NCBI GenBank assembly: GCA_050742455.1
Contig: JBOGIG010000029.1
Coordinates: 3,831 to 67,830, forward strand
DNA from: JBOGIG01 sp050742455
GTDB lineage: Bacteria; Actinomycetota; Acidimicrobiia; Acidimicrobiales; JBOGIG01
Reading direction: 5' to 3'
DNA length: 64,000 nt
Shown here in pieces: positions 33,037 to 42,221 of this stretch. The notes beneath the pieces were generated by a model that saw only the letters and a list, made by a program, of their open reading frames with translations, was not told the DNA's origin and did no database searches. The stretch's first letter is position 1, and each line of letters starts with the position of its first letter. Position numbers and translations under genes: made by a program.

Positions 33037-34449
33037 TCAGGCCGGGGCCGGAGTGCGCAACACGCCCTCGGCCCGAGCCGCAGCTCCGACGGCCTTGGCC
33101 ACGTTCTTGACCACGTCCTTGTTGAAGACGGACGGAACTATGTAGCTGGGCGATAGCTCCGACTCGGGTACAGTGGCGGCGATGGCCTCGGCGGCCGCCA
33201 GCTTCATCGACTCGGTGATGGAGTGCGATCCGACATCCAACGCCCCCCGGAAGATGCCGGGGAAGCACAAGACGTTGTTGATCTGATTGGGGTAGTCGCT
33301 GCGCCCGGTGGCGATCACCGCCGCAATCCCGTCCGCCTCTTCGGGCGTGACCTCGGGGTCGGGATTGGCCAGGGCGAAGACTATGGGGTCCTTACCCATG
33401 CGGCGTAGGTCGTCGTGTGACACCAGACCGGGTCCGCTTACTCCGATGAACAGGTCGGCTCCCGGCATTACCTGAGAGATAGAGCCCTGGCGCTTGTCCG
33501 GGTTGGTATTGAGAGCCATCCACGCCTTGGCTCCATCCAGGCCGGGGCGCCCTTCATAGATCGCCCCCTGGCGGTCCACTCCTACGATGTGGGTGACTCC
33601 GGCCTCGGAGAGGATCTTCGTGATGGCGATGCCGGCCGCTCCCACCCCGGCAATGACAACCGACAGATCCTGCATCTTCTTGTCCACAACTTTGAGTGCA
33701 TTGTTGAGGGCAGCCAGAACCACGACCGCCGTACCGTGCTGGTCATCGTGAAAAACCGGTATGTCCAGGCTGGCCTTTAGGGCATCCTCGACCTCAAAGC
33801 ACCGGGGGGCCGCCACATCCTCCAGGTTGATGCCACCGAACACAGGCTCGAGACGTTCGACCGTCTCGATCAACTCGGCCGCCGAGGTCACGTTCAGGCA
33901 AACGGGGAAAGCATCGATGCCGGCGAACTCCTTGAACAGCATGGCCTTCCCCTCCATCACCGGCAGGGAGGCGTAGGGCCCGATATCACCCAGGCCCAAA
34001 ACGGCGGTCCCGTCGGTCACGATGGCCACCGAGTTCGCCTTGATCGTGTATTTGTGGGCCTCGGAGGGGTCCTTCGAAATGGCATTGCACACCCGGGCCA
34101 CCCCCGGTGTGTAGGCCATGGACAGGTCGTCTCGGGTGGTAAGGGGGGACTTGGAGGTCACCTCGATCTTGCCCCCCAGGTGCATGCGGAACGTTCGGTC
34201 CAGGACCGACACGACCTCTATGCCGCTCAAGGCCGTTATGGCGTCCTTTATGCGGGTCACGTGGTCGGTGCCACTGGCAAGTACGGTGACGTCGCGGACC
34301 ATCCGGGGACCGGCGATCTCGACGATGTCCAAACCGAGGATATTGCCCCCGGCCCCGCCTATGGCGGTGGTAAGTCGGGCGAGCGTTCCTGGTTGGTTTT
34401 CCAGTTGCACCCTGATGGCTACCGAGTAAGAGGCATTGGGAGTTGGCAT
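33037..34449 (-). CDS. NAD(P)-dependent malic enzyme with N-terminal ACT domain
   Basis: A 470-residue enzyme for oxidative decarboxylation of malate to pyruvate. An ACT regulatory domain (about 8-80, RVQLENQPGTLARLTTAIGGAGG) precedes the malic domain (LTTRDDLSMAYTPGVARVC) and the NAD-binding domain (VIAGVGAAGIAITKILSEAG). FHDDQHGTAVV is the metal-site segment. The ACT domain implies allosteric control by an amino acid. ATG 34449 was chosen; the frame extends 49 residues upstream with no homology. TACCGT lies 10 nt upstream. Confidence 0.9.
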   Translation of the reverse strand: MPTPNASYSVAIRVQLENQPGTLARLTTAIGGAGGNILGLDIVEIAGPRMVRDVTVLASGTDHVTRIKDAITALSGIEVVSVLDRTFRMHLGGKIEVTSKSPLTTRDDLSMAYTPGVARVCNAISKDPSEAHKYTIKANSVAIVTDGTAVLGLGDIGPYASLPVMEGKAMLFKEFAGIDAFPVCLNVTSAAELIETVERLEPVFGGINLEDVAAPRCFEVEDALKASLDIPVFHDDQHGTAVVVLAALNNALKVVDKKMQDLSVVIAGVGAAGIAITKILSEAGVTHIVGVDRQGAIYEGRPGLDGAKAWMALNTNPDKRQGSISQVMPGADLFIGVSGPGLVSHDDLRRMGKDPIVFALANPDPEVTPEEADGIAAVIATGRSDYPNQINNVLCFPGIFRGALDVGSHSITESMKLAAAEAIAATVPESELSPSYIVPSVFNKDVVKNVAKAVGAAARAEGVLRTPAPA

Positions 34450-34525
34450 CAGACCTGCAACGGTACTTGTGCTCGGCCCTGCCCTACCACACGGGGAGAG
34501 GTTCGGGCTTCCACACGGGGGAGGT

Positions 34526-34738
34526 TCAGGCCTCGCTGTAGCTGGCATCCTCGAGGCACTGGCGGATCTCCGATGCCCGGAAACGACGGTGGCCACCCAG
34601 AGTCCGCACCGCGGTGAGCTTGCCGGAACGGGCCCAACGGGTCACGGTCTTGGGGTTGACCCGGAATAGAGCCGCAACTTCCGCCGGAGTCAAGAGTGGA
34701 TCTGGAACGGTTTGATCGGGCACGGGTTTCCTTTGCAT
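34526..34738 (-). CDS. bldC: BldC-like MerR/excisionase-type DNA-binding protein
   Basis: A 70-residue winged-helix protein: LLTPAEVAALFRVNPKTVTRWARSGKLTAVRTLGGHRRFRASEI is nearly the whole of Streptomyces BldC. BldC binds DNA as cooperative head-to-tail oligomers on direct repeats and controls development; in non-sporulating actinobacteria its role is unknown. A single gene between malic enzyme and purM, preceded by an AT-rich 110-bp gap. Confidence 0.88.
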   Translation of the reverse strand: MQRKPVPDQTVPDPLLTPAEVAALFRVNPKTVTRWARSGKLTAVRTLGGHRRFRASEIRQCLEDASYSEA

Positions 34739-34849
34739 TGTTCGGTCCGTTTAGTACCTTTTATGCTAAGAGGAAACGGGCAAACAGTCCATAGGTCGAA
34801 CGGCCTATAATTCGGTCGTATTTACCCTAAATGACTAGCCACCTTGTAG

Positions 34850-35995
34850 CTAAATATGACTAGCCCTCGCCAATATCATCCGGGCCTGTCCGGTTCCGGC
34901 CACCAACCGACCTACGACCGTGGCCTGGATCCCCGACAGGGCCAGCACATCGATGGCCACCTGCTGCTCTCCGTCAGGTAAGGCCATCACCATCCCCAAA
35001 CCCAGGTTGAAGACCTTTTCCATCTCCGACGGTTCAATGTCTCCATGGCGTTGAATCTCGTCGAATATGGCAGGCACGGGCCACATGCCCTTGTGGATCT
35101 CGGCGTCGCAATTCGTCGGAAGGATACGGGCCAGATTGGCGCAGATTCCTCCGCCGGTTATGTGGGCGATACCTCCTATCTCAACCTGACCAGAGTTGAG
35201 CAAACCAAGCACCGCGGGGGCATAGATGACCGAAGGCTCCAACAATTCGTCGGCCAGGCTGCGGTCCGCCCCGGCCCAGGCCGGTCCATCCAGAGCCAGT
35301 CCCCCCACGTCAAGGAGGGCCCGGCGGGCCAGCGAATAGCCGTTGGAACGCAAGCCGGGCGACCCCAGCCCCACCAGCACGTGACCCGGCCGCAACTTCG
35401 ACCCGGTGATGACCGCGTCCTCTTCGACCACCCCGACGGCAAAACCCACCAGGTCGAACTGACCCGGCTCCATGACGCCGGGATGCTCGGCCATCTCGCC
35501 ACCGATGAGAGAGCACCCGGCCAAGCGACAGCCCCGGGCCACCCCACCGACCAACTCGACCATCTCGGCCGGGCTCACCTTGCCCGTGGCCACGTAGTCC
35601 AGGAAGAAGAGGGGCTCAGCTCCCAGGCAGACCAGATCGTCAACGCACATGGCCACCAGGTCGATACCGATGGTATCGAGGCGTCCGGTCTGCTGCGCCA
35701 CCACGGCTTTAGTCCCCACCCCGTCGGTGCCCGCCACCAGCACGGGACGTTGCCACCGGCCCGAAGCCAGACTGAACAGGCCACCGAAGCCTCCGATGTC
35801 GCCTCGTACCTCGGGCCGGAAAGTGGAAGCCACCAGGTCGGAGATGGCTCGCACGGCAGCCTCGCCTCCTTCGATGTCCACTCCGGCCCGGGCGTAGGTG
35901 AGCGGGCCGGTCGGTGACGTTTTGCCCGAGGCCGACCCGGACAGCCGAACAGGGCCTGAGTCCCGCTCAGGGCCTGCATGACTGCCCTCAGGCAC
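34850..35995 (-). CDS. purM: phosphoribosylformylglycinamidine cyclo-ligase
   Basis: A 381-residue AIR synthase, step 5 of purine synthesis. LTYARAGVDIEGGEAAV starts the fold; GGFGGLFSLA, VAGTDGVGTKAVVA, IGIDLVAMCVDDLVCLGAEPLFFLDY and LIGGEMAEHPGVM are PurM signatures, and GGGICANLARILP follows. An N-terminal extension of about 25 Ser/Gly-rich residues is unusual. Start GTG 35995 overlaps the purF stop by 8 nt, so the two are co-translated. The C-terminus ends soon after the fold, beside an AT-rich gap. Confidence 0.94.
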   Translation of the reverse strand: MPEGSHAGPERDSGPVRLSGSASGKTSPTGPLTYARAGVDIEGGEAAVRAISDLVASTFRPEVRGDIGGFGGLFSLASGRWQRPVLVAGTDGVGTKAVVAQQTGRLDTIGIDLVAMCVDDLVCLGAEPLFFLDYVATGKVSPAEMVELVGGVARGCRLAGCSLIGGEMAEHPGVMEPGQFDLVGFAVGVVEEDAVITGSKLRPGHVLVGLGSPGLRSNGYSLARRALLDVGGLALDGPAWAGADRSLADELLEPSVIYAPAVLGLLNSGQVEIGGIAHITGGGICANLARILPTNCDAEIHKGMWPVPAIFDEIQRHGDIEPSEMEKVFNLGLGMVMALPDGEQQVAIDVLALSGIQATVVGRLVAGTGQARMILARASHI

Positions 35996-37448
35996 CCCGG
36001 GGGACTTCTTCCAGGCTGGATTTGGTCCAGGTCACCGGGACCTCCACCGGATAGTTGCCAGTAAGGCAGGCGCTGCAGAACCCACCCCCGGGAACACCAA
36101 TGGCCTCGACGAGGTTCTCCAAACTCAAAAAGGCCATCGAGTCGACCCCCAGGTAGGTCCGCATCTCGTCAAGGGTCATGTTGGCCGCCAGAAGCTCGGA
36201 GCGACTTCCCGTGTCGATGCCATAGAAGCAGGGCCAGGAATAGGGCGGTGACGACACCCTGAGATGTACTTCGGCGGCGCCGGCCTCCCGAAGCATCTTG
36301 GTAATGGCCCGCTGGGTCGTTCCCCGCACTATGGAATCGTCCACCACCACTACCCGGCGACCGGCAATGTTCTCCCTGAGCGGGTTGAGCTTGCGCCGCA
36401 CTCCCCGGGCCCTGGCTTCCTGGCTGGGAGCGATGAAGGTACGTCCGATGTAGCGGTTCTTCACCAGGCCCTGGCCGTAGGGGATGCCGCTGGCCCGGGC
36501 GTAGCCTTCGGCAGCCGGCACCCCCGAATCGGGAACGCCCATGACGAGGTCGGCTTCTACCGGCGCCGTGGCGGCCAACAGCTCACCCATGCGCCGGCGG
36601 GCCCCGTGCACCTCCTGGCCATAAAGCCGGCTATCGGGGCGGGCAAAGTACACGAACTCAAAGATGCACAGCCGGGGATCCACCGCCCCGGGAGGGAAAG
36701 GCATGACCGATCGGGGCCCGTCGGCGTCGATGACGACCATTTCGCCCGGATCCAATTCCCGTACAAACTCGGCCCCGATCACGTCCAGGGCCGGGGTCTC
36801 GGATGCCAGCACCCACCCTTTGGTTGGGAGTCGGCCCAGGCACAACGGACGGAACCCATTGGGATCGCGCACCCCGATGAGCCGGTCGGCGTCCATGAGG
36901 ACCAGGGAGAACGCTCCGGCCAGGCGGGGAAGGACCGTCACCAGTGCGGTCTCCAGGCCGCCCTGGTCCTCGCCGGGGAACGCCCTTGACACCATCTCGG
37001 CCACCAGATCGCTGTCGCTCGCCACCGTGCCGGGGAGCATGCCCTCGTCAGCGGCCAGCTTGGCCGTATTGGTCAGGTTCCCGTTGTGACCCAAGGCGAA
37101 TCCGGCGTCGCCCGCAGCTCGAAATACCGGCTGGGCATTGCGCCAAGTGCTCGATCCCGTGGTCGAATACCGGGTGTGGCCGATGGCCAGGTAACCGTCC
37201 AGGCCGGACAGGGTCCTCTCGTCGAAGACATTGGTGACTAGGCCCATGTCTTTGACCACGGTGATGGTATCGCCGTCGCTAACGGCCATGCCCGCCGATT
37301 CCTGGCCCCGGTGTTGCAAGGAAAAAAGACCGTCGAAAGTGAGCTGAGCTACTGGCTCGCCCGCGGCCCGAACCCCAAATACGCCACACGCCTCTTTAGG
37401 GTGATCGTCCAGCTCGCTGCTCAAGCCGAAGGGCCGTTGGCCGGTCAC
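35988..37448 (-). CDS. purF: amidophosphoribosyltransferase
   Basis: A 486-residue enzyme of the first committed purine step (PRPP plus glutamine to phosphoribosylamine). The propeptide ends at KEACGVFGV, where Cys is the N-terminal nucleophile after processing. IGHTRYSTTG and NGNLTN are glutaminase motifs, and VVVVDDSIVRGTTQRAI is the PRPP-binding loop. Cys residues in WPCFYGIDTG and GFCSACLTG suit the [4Fe-4S]-type (B. subtilis-like) enzyme. GTG start. It overlaps purM. Confidence 0.95.
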   Translation of the reverse strand: MTGQRPFGLSSELDDHPKEACGVFGVRAAGEPVAQLTFDGLFSLQHRGQESAGMAVSDGDTITVVKDMGLVTNVFDERTLSGLDGYLAIGHTRYSTTGSSTWRNAQPVFRAAGDAGFALGHNGNLTNTAKLAADEGMLPGTVASDSDLVAEMVSRAFPGEDQGGLETALVTVLPRLAGAFSLVLMDADRLIGVRDPNGFRPLCLGRLPTKGWVLASETPALDVIGAEFVRELDPGEMVVIDADGPRSVMPFPPGAVDPRLCIFEFVYFARPDSRLYGQEVHGARRRMGELLAATAPVEADLVMGVPDSGVPAAEGYARASGIPYGQGLVKNRYIGRTFIAPSQEARARGVRRKLNPLRENIAGRRVVVVDDSIVRGTTQRAITKMLREAGAAEVHLRVSSPPYSWPCFYGIDTGSRSELLAANMTLDEMRTYLGVDSMAFLSLENLVEAIGVPGGGFCSACLTGNYPVEVPVTWTKSSLEEVPRGA

Positions 37449-37571
37449 GCCTTCAAGTCTCCCACACCACCCCCTACGCTAGGCCAACCGCCCAGGCAAA
37501 CCGGCATGAACCGAGACCCGGGGGAGGAGATCGCCCCGCCGGCTCAGAACTCGGGCGCCACGGCCATGCCT

Positions 37572-37577
37572 TAGCCT
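37572..37577 (+). promoter_or_regulatory. predicted leaderless -10 element of the PHP gene
   Basis: TAGCCT lies 7 nt before GTG 37585. No ribosome binding site is seen in the gap. Confidence 0.4.
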
Positions 37578-37584
37578 GGGCCTG

Positions 37585-38445
37585 GTGATCGACCTGCACA
37601 CCCATTCAACCTGCTCGGACGGATCCGAGACCCCCGAGAGGGTGGCCGAGCTGGCCCACGAGGCCGGGTGCCACGCCTTCGCCTTGACCGATCACGACAC
37701 CACCGAGGGCCTGGGTCGGGCGGCCCGCCGGGCTGCAAAGCTGGGAGTCGAATTCGTCCCCGGTTGCGAGATCTCCTGTGAGTTCTCGCCGGGGAGCCTG
37801 CACGTGCTGGTTTATTTCGTGGCCGACGGTCACGGGCCGCTGGCCGACGAACTGGTCCGCCTACGCCAGGACCGTCTGGCGAGAAACCGTCAACTCGTGG
37901 CCCGCCTGTCGGGTCCTTCGGTGGGACTTGACATCACCGAGGACGATCTCGCCGCCGAGGCCGGCGGTGACCTGTCCCGGGCCGGCCGTCCCCACGTGGC
38001 CACCATCCTGATGCGGCGAGGGGTGGTGAAATCAATCCAGGAGGCGTTTGACACCCTGTTGTCCAAGGGTAGAGCCGGCTATGTGGGCAAGGGACGACTG
38101 GGGCCGGCCCAGGTGGCCGATCTGGCCCGCCAGTCCGGGGGCCTCGCCGTGCTGGCCCATCCCCTCAGCCTCGGGCTGGATCCGCCCTCGCTGGCGAGCG
38201 CGGTGGCGGAGCTGGCCTCGATGGGATTCGCCGGGATAGAAGCCACCTACGGCCGCTACTCCACCACCGAGCGGGCGGGGCTGGCCGATCTGGCCGCTCG
38301 CAACAACCTCGTCGCTACCGGAGGATCCGACTTCCACGGGCAAGTCAAGCCGGACCTGGCCGTCGGTGCGGGCCGGGGTGACCTGGCCGTACCGACGGAG
38401 GCGCTGGTCGCCCTAAAAAGGCTATTGGAGAGGCGACCCGGCTAG
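37585..38445 (+). CDS. PHP-domain phosphoesterase (TrpH/RNase AM type)
   Basis: A 286-residue PHP-family metal phosphoesterase. The four PHP motifs are visible: LHTHSTCSDGS (5-14), LTDHDT (about 33-38), FVPGCEISCEF (about 53), and late VLAHP and GGSDFHG. Homologues hydrolyse 3',5'-nucleoside bisphosphates or trim RNA 5' ends. It sits opposite the purine genes between purF and purL, with its stop overlapping purL's stop by 4 nt. Substrate is by family only. Confidence 0.87.
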   Translation: MIDLHTHSTCSDGSETPERVAELAHEAGCHAFALTDHDTTEGLGRAARRAAKLGVEFVPGCEISCEFSPGSLHVLVYFVADGHGPLADELVRLRQDRLARNRQLVARLSGPSVGLDITEDDLAAEAGGDLSRAGRPHVATILMRRGVVKSIQEAFDTLLSKGRAGYVGKGRLGPAQVADLARQSGGLAVLAHPLSLGLDPPSLASAVAELASMGFAGIEATYGRYSTTERAGLADLAARNNLVATGGSDFHGQVKPDLAVGAGRGDLAVPTEALVALKRLLERRPG

Positions 38446-40715
38446 TCCCCGGCGGGAGTCAGAGCGCAGCGCCATGCCTCTCGGGCCTGTTCCATGGCCA
38501 GATCCAACAGGCCATCGATCACCAACCGGTCGCCACCGGCACGCCCGAGCTCTCGCCAACCCAGCCCGGCCCCCTCCACTGCCGCCCGGAGTGTCTCCAC
38601 CTCGTCGTCGGCCACACAGATGACCACCCTGGAAGGCGCCTCGTTGAACAGGTCGCCATGACCCCTGACACCCGAAACGTGAAATCCGACTTGGGACCGG
38701 ACCGCCATCTCGGCCAGGGCCAGACCCAAACCGCCATCCGAGATGTCATGAATGCCGCCCAGGGATGGGGCGCCGTGCGGGAACCGAGAACCTCCGAGCG
38801 GTGGGACGCCGTCTTGGGTCTGGGGGTCAGACGCAACCTGGGCCGCGACCAATCCGGCCACGAACTGGATCAGGGTCGCGTGAACCACCAGGTCAACCTG
38901 GAGCAGCCGACCGCCCCGGTGGCTCCGCTGTCCGACGGCCCAGCGCGACCCGGCCAGGTTGGGGGGGCCGTGGGTGGCACCCACCATGACCAGGCGCTGG
39001 CCATCGACCAGGCCCACTCCCGGTGGGCGACGGCTTAGATCGGCGATCAGACCTACCGTCCCGATCACCGGGGTGGGGTGGATGTCGACCCCGCCGCTCT
39101 CGTTGTAGAAGCTCACGTTGCCCCCCACCACGGGCAGGCCCAGGCCGACACAGGCCTCGGCCATGCCGTCGATCGACTCCGACAGTTGCCACATCACCTC
39201 GGGGTGTTCGGGGTTACCAAAGTTCAGGCAATTGACCACTGCTGCCGGCGTGGCCCCGGCACAGGCAACGTTGAGTGCTGACTCGGCCACCAGCATCGCC
39301 GTTCCACGTCGTGGATCGTTGGAGCACCACGCCGAGTTGCCGTCGGTGGACAGGGCCAGCCCCTTTCCCGTGTCGGGCAGGCCGGGGGCCGCCAGGCGGA
39401 TCACCGCGGCGTCCCCACCGGGACCCTCGACGGTATTGAGGAACAGCTGATGGTCGTACTGGCGGAAGATCCACGACGGGTCCACCAGCATGGCCAGGAC
39501 ATCGGCGCCACAGTCGAGTGGTGCGGCCAGGTCGCTTGGGTCGTTCGACCAGCGAGCTTCCTGGTCGGGCGGGGGCGCCATCGGCCGGTGGTAGACCGGG
39601 CCGTCGTCGGCCAGCGATGGGGCCGGTACGTCGGCCAGGACATCACCGTCCCAGTCCGACAGCACCCGTAGACGCCCGGGGCCGTCGGCCGCAGCGGTCA
39701 CCCGGCCCACAACCGCGGCATTGATCTCCCATCGGCCACAAATCTCTTTCACCCGGTCGAGTGAGGCAGGCTCGACGATGGCCAGCATCCTTTCCTGGCT
39801 CTCCGACGTCATCACCTCGAAAGCCTCCATGCCCTCTTCCCGGCGGGGCACGGCGGCCAGGTTCACATCCATTCCCACCCCACCGCGCGATGCCGTCTCG
39901 GAAGTGGCGCAGGTCAGGCCCGCTCCCCCCAGGTCTTGAACGCCCACCACCAAACCGGTGTCTAGGAGCTCCAGGCAGGCCTCGATCAGGCGCTTTTCCT
40001 CGAACGGGTCCCCAACCTGGACGCTGGGACGCTTCGAGGTGTCGTCACTGAACCCAGCCGAGGCCAGGACGCTGACTCCTCCGATGCCGTCGCGCCCGGT
40101 GGCCGACCCCAGCAGCACGGCCAGGTTGCCCGGCCCGCTGGCCCGGGCCAGAACCAGGCGGGAAGTAGGCATGACGCCCAGGCATAGGACATTGACCAAG
40201 GGGTTGGCGGAATAGCACAGGTCGAACTCGATCTCGCCCCCCAGCGTGGGCACCCCCACCGAGTTCCCGTAGCCGGAGATACCCGATACCACCCCCTCCA
40301 ACATCCAGCGGGACCGGGGATCGTCGGGGGGCCCGAAGCGAAGGGGGTCCATGATGGCTATGGGGCGGGCACCCATGGTGAAGATGTCCCTCAGGATCCC
40401 GCCCACGCCGGTGGCCGCCCCCTGGTAGGGCTCCAAGGCGGAAGGGTGGTTGTGACTCTCGATTCGAAGGGCCACCGCCACCCCTTCCCCGGCATCGATG
40501 ACCCCGGCGTTCTCGCCCGGACCGACCAGAACACCTGGACCCGAGGTGGGCAAGCGCTTCAGATGAACCCTGGATGATTTGTAGGAGCAGTGCTCGCTCC
40601 ACATCACGGCATACATGGCCAACTCCAAGTGGTTGGGTCGGCGCCCCAGGATGTCCTCAATCCGCTCGGCTTCGGCGTCCGACAGCCCCAGCATGAGATG
40701 GATGGACTCGCCCAT
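38442..40715 (-). CDS. purL: phosphoribosylformylglycinamidine synthase subunit PurL (small type)
   Basis: A 757-residue ATP-dependent FGAM synthase subunit, step 4 of purine synthesis, working with PurQ (glutaminase) and PurS. HLMLGLSDAEAERIEDILGRRPNHLEL starts the fold; MWSEHCSYKSS is the PurL signature. ESHNHPSALEPYQGAATGVGGI is the nucleotide-binding motif, repeated later in divergent form, and GIHDISDGGLGLALAEM is the late motif. ATG 40715 fits other family members; the frame is open to 40847, so ATG 40763 is possible. Confidence 0.94.
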   Translation of the reverse strand: MGESIHLMLGLSDAEAERIEDILGRRPNHLELAMYAVMWSEHCSYKSSRVHLKRLPTSGPGVLVGPGENAGVIDAGEGVAVALRIESHNHPSALEPYQGAATGVGGILRDIFTMGARPIAIMDPLRFGPPDDPRSRWMLEGVVSGISGYGNSVGVPTLGGEIEFDLCYSANPLVNVLCLGVMPTSRLVLARASGPGNLAVLLGSATGRDGIGGVSVLASAGFSDDTSKRPSVQVGDPFEEKRLIEACLELLDTGLVVGVQDLGGAGLTCATSETASRGGVGMDVNLAAVPRREEGMEAFEVMTSESQERMLAIVEPASLDRVKEICGRWEINAAVVGRVTAAADGPGRLRVLSDWDGDVLADVPAPSLADDGPVYHRPMAPPPDQEARWSNDPSDLAAPLDCGADVLAMLVDPSWIFRQYDHQLFLNTVEGPGGDAAVIRLAAPGLPDTGKGLALSTDGNSAWCSNDPRRGTAMLVAESALNVACAGATPAAVVNCLNFGNPEHPEVMWQLSESIDGMAEACVGLGLPVVGGNVSFYNESGGVDIHPTPVIGTVGLIADLSRRPPGVGLVDGQRLVMVGATHGPPNLAGSRWAVGQRSHRGGRLLQVDLVVHATLIQFVAGLVAAQVASDPQTQDGVPPLGGSRFPHGAPSLGGIHDISDGGLGLALAEMAVRSQVGFHVSGVRGHGDLFNEAPSRVVICVADDEVETLRAAVEGAGLGWRELGRAGGDRLVIDGLLDLAMEQAREAWRCALTPAGD

Positions 40716-40813
40716 TCCCCCCACCGTAATCGAGCCCACCACCAGGTTCGGATTGCTCCCCATCGTTGGACGGTGGGGTTGATTCGACAGCAAAGATACG
40801 AAATACTTATCAA

Positions 40814-41242
40814 ATGCCACGATCATCCAAGGCAGATAAAGTCTCAATGACGATCCAGCACAAAGAAGCTCTGGCCGTCGGTCGAGAGCAAAGTCGTGCC
40901 GTTCGCCGCTACCTGGAAGCGCTGGAACAGAACCGGCCCAAACGGGGGAGAAAGCGCACGACGGAGTCGGTGGAGCGTCAGCTTCGAACCGTGGTGGAGA
41001 GCCTCAAATCTGCGGAACCTCTTCGTCGACTCAACCTCCTGCAAAAGAAACGGGACCTCGAAGCAGAGCTGGGCCATACGGAAGAAGGCGTCGACATAGT
41101 GGCCCTGGAAAGGGACTTCGTGGCCGCCGCCGCCGCCTATGGCGCCCGCAAGGGGATCAGCTATGCCTCCTGGCGGGAGGTAGGGGTTGACTCGACCGTC
41201 CTGCGACGGGCCGGCATCGCCCGCACCAGGACTTTGAAGTAG
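40814..41242 (+). CDS. hypothetical protein, coiled-coil with conserved C-terminus
   Basis: A 142-residue basic protein. Helical, charged body (about 15-95; ESVERQLRTVVESLKSAEPLRRLNLLQKKRDLEAELG) and a compact C-terminal segment ISYASWREVGVDSTVLRRAGI that looks like a helix-turn-helix or Lsr2-like DNA-binding tail. I do not recognise a named family. It is divergent from purL, and its last 82 nt overlap the 3' end of purQ on the other strand. Function not assigned. Confidence 0.66.
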   Translation: MPRSSKADKVSMTIQHKEALAVGREQSRAVRRYLEALEQNRPKRGRKRTTESVERQLRTVVESLKSAEPLRRLNLLQKKRDLEAELGHTEEGVDIVALERDFVAAAAAYGARKGISYASWREVGVDSTVLRRAGIARTRTLK

Positions 41243-41886
41243 CTCTCCAAGACGAGGGCGCCATCGGCGCCGCCGAGTAGGGCCGACCAACTACGCTCAG
41301 GATGGGGCATTATCCCCGTCACATTTCCCTCGGCGTTGCAAACGCCGGCGATGTCCCCCATCGAGCCGTTGGGATTGTCGACGTAGCGCAGAACCACCCG
41401 ATCGTCGGCCTCCAATTCATCCAAGGTTCGACGGTCACATGTGTAGTTACCTTCAAAATGGTTGATAGCCAATTTGATCCTCTGGCCCGGGACAAGACTC
41501 GATGTCAATGCGCTGATCCTGGAGGCAACCGTCAAATCCACCTCGTCACATATGAATCGCAATCCGCGGTTCTTCTGCAGGGCGCCGGGAAGTAGTCCGG
41601 CTTCGGTGAGAATCTGAAAGCCGTTGCAAATACCCAAAACTTGTCCCCCGGCGGCGGCAAAGTCGTTCACCGCTCCCATCACCGGGGAGAATCGGGCAAT
41701 GGCGCCGGGGCGAAGGTAGTCCCCGTGGGCGAAGCCTCCGGGAAGGATGACGGCGTCATAGTCACTGAGGTCGGTATGGCGATGCCAGATGATGGTGGCC
41801 GAGGCGCCCAACCCGGTCACAGCGGCGATTACGTCGTGCTCGCAGTTCGATCCGGGAAACTGAACGACGCCGATGTGGACAGTCAC
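41161..41886 (-). CDS. purQ: phosphoribosylformylglycinamidine synthase glutaminase subunit PurQ
   Basis: A 241-residue class I glutamine amidotransferase supplying ammonia to PurL. VVQFPGSNCEHD starts it, LPGGFAHGDYLRPGAIA follows, and LGICNGFQIL carries the nucleophile Cys. The catalytic His-x-Glu is in GIMPHPERSW. The last ~16 residues (RRRTVESTPTSRQEA) extend past the usual end and overlap the convergent hypothetical gene. GTG 41886 is the start, 76 nt after purS, with a 9-bp array in the gap. Confidence 0.94.
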   Translation of the reverse strand: MTVHIGVVQFPGSNCEHDVIAAVTGLGASATIIWHRHTDLSDYDAVILPGGFAHGDYLRPGAIARFSPVMGAVNDFAAAGGQVLGICNGFQILTEAGLLPGALQKNRGLRFICDEVDLTVASRISALTSSLVPGQRIKLAINHFEGNYTCDRRTLDELEADDRVVLRYVDNPNGSMGDIAGVCNAEGNVTGIMPHPERSWSALLGGADGALVLESYFKVLVRAMPARRRTVESTPTSRQEA

Positions 41887-41901
41887 AGTCGGATCCGCAC
41901 T

Positions 41902-41946
41902 CCCGGGACACCCGGGACACCCGAGACACCCGAGACACCCGAGGAC
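41902..41946. repeat. tandem repeat, about 5 x 9 bp, between purS and purQ
   Basis: Four copies of CCCGGGACA/CCCGAGACA plus a partial fifth lie in the short gap upstream of the purQ start. Read on the purQ strand the unit is TGTCYCGGG. Like the 23994-24092 array, it is a 9-bp unit close before a start codon. Confidence 0.9.
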
Positions 41947-41962
41947 AGCAGGGGGACGATTT

Positions 41963-42217
41963 TCACATGACCGTGATGATGTTCACGTGACTGTCCTCGA
42001 TGACGGGATTGGTCAGAAAACGATCGCACATGGCGGCCACCTCGGATTCGGCCGCCTGGGTACTTGGGGCTTCCAGTTCGAAACGGATAGCCTTGCCCAC
42101 CCGAACGGACTGGACACCCTCGAATCCGAGTGCGGGCAATGACTTTTGCACCGTGGCCCCGGCCGGGTCGGCCACTCCGGACCGCAGTTGCACTTCGACC
42201 AACACGGAGAATCTCAT
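41963..42217 (-). CDS. purS: phosphoribosylformylglycinamidine synthase subunit PurS
   Basis: An 84-residue small subunit: FSVLVEVQLRSGVADPAGATVQKSLPALGF and VRVGKAIRFELEAP are the family signatures. It bridges PurL and PurQ so that ammonia reaches the FGAM synthase site. It ends IEDSHVNIITVM. Only 4 nt after purC. Length is normal. Confidence 0.94.
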   Translation of the reverse strand: MRFSVLVEVQLRSGVADPAGATVQKSLPALGFEGVQSVRVGKAIRFELEAPSTQAAESEVAAMCDRFLTNPVIEDSHVNIITVM

Positions 42218-42221
42218 CAGG

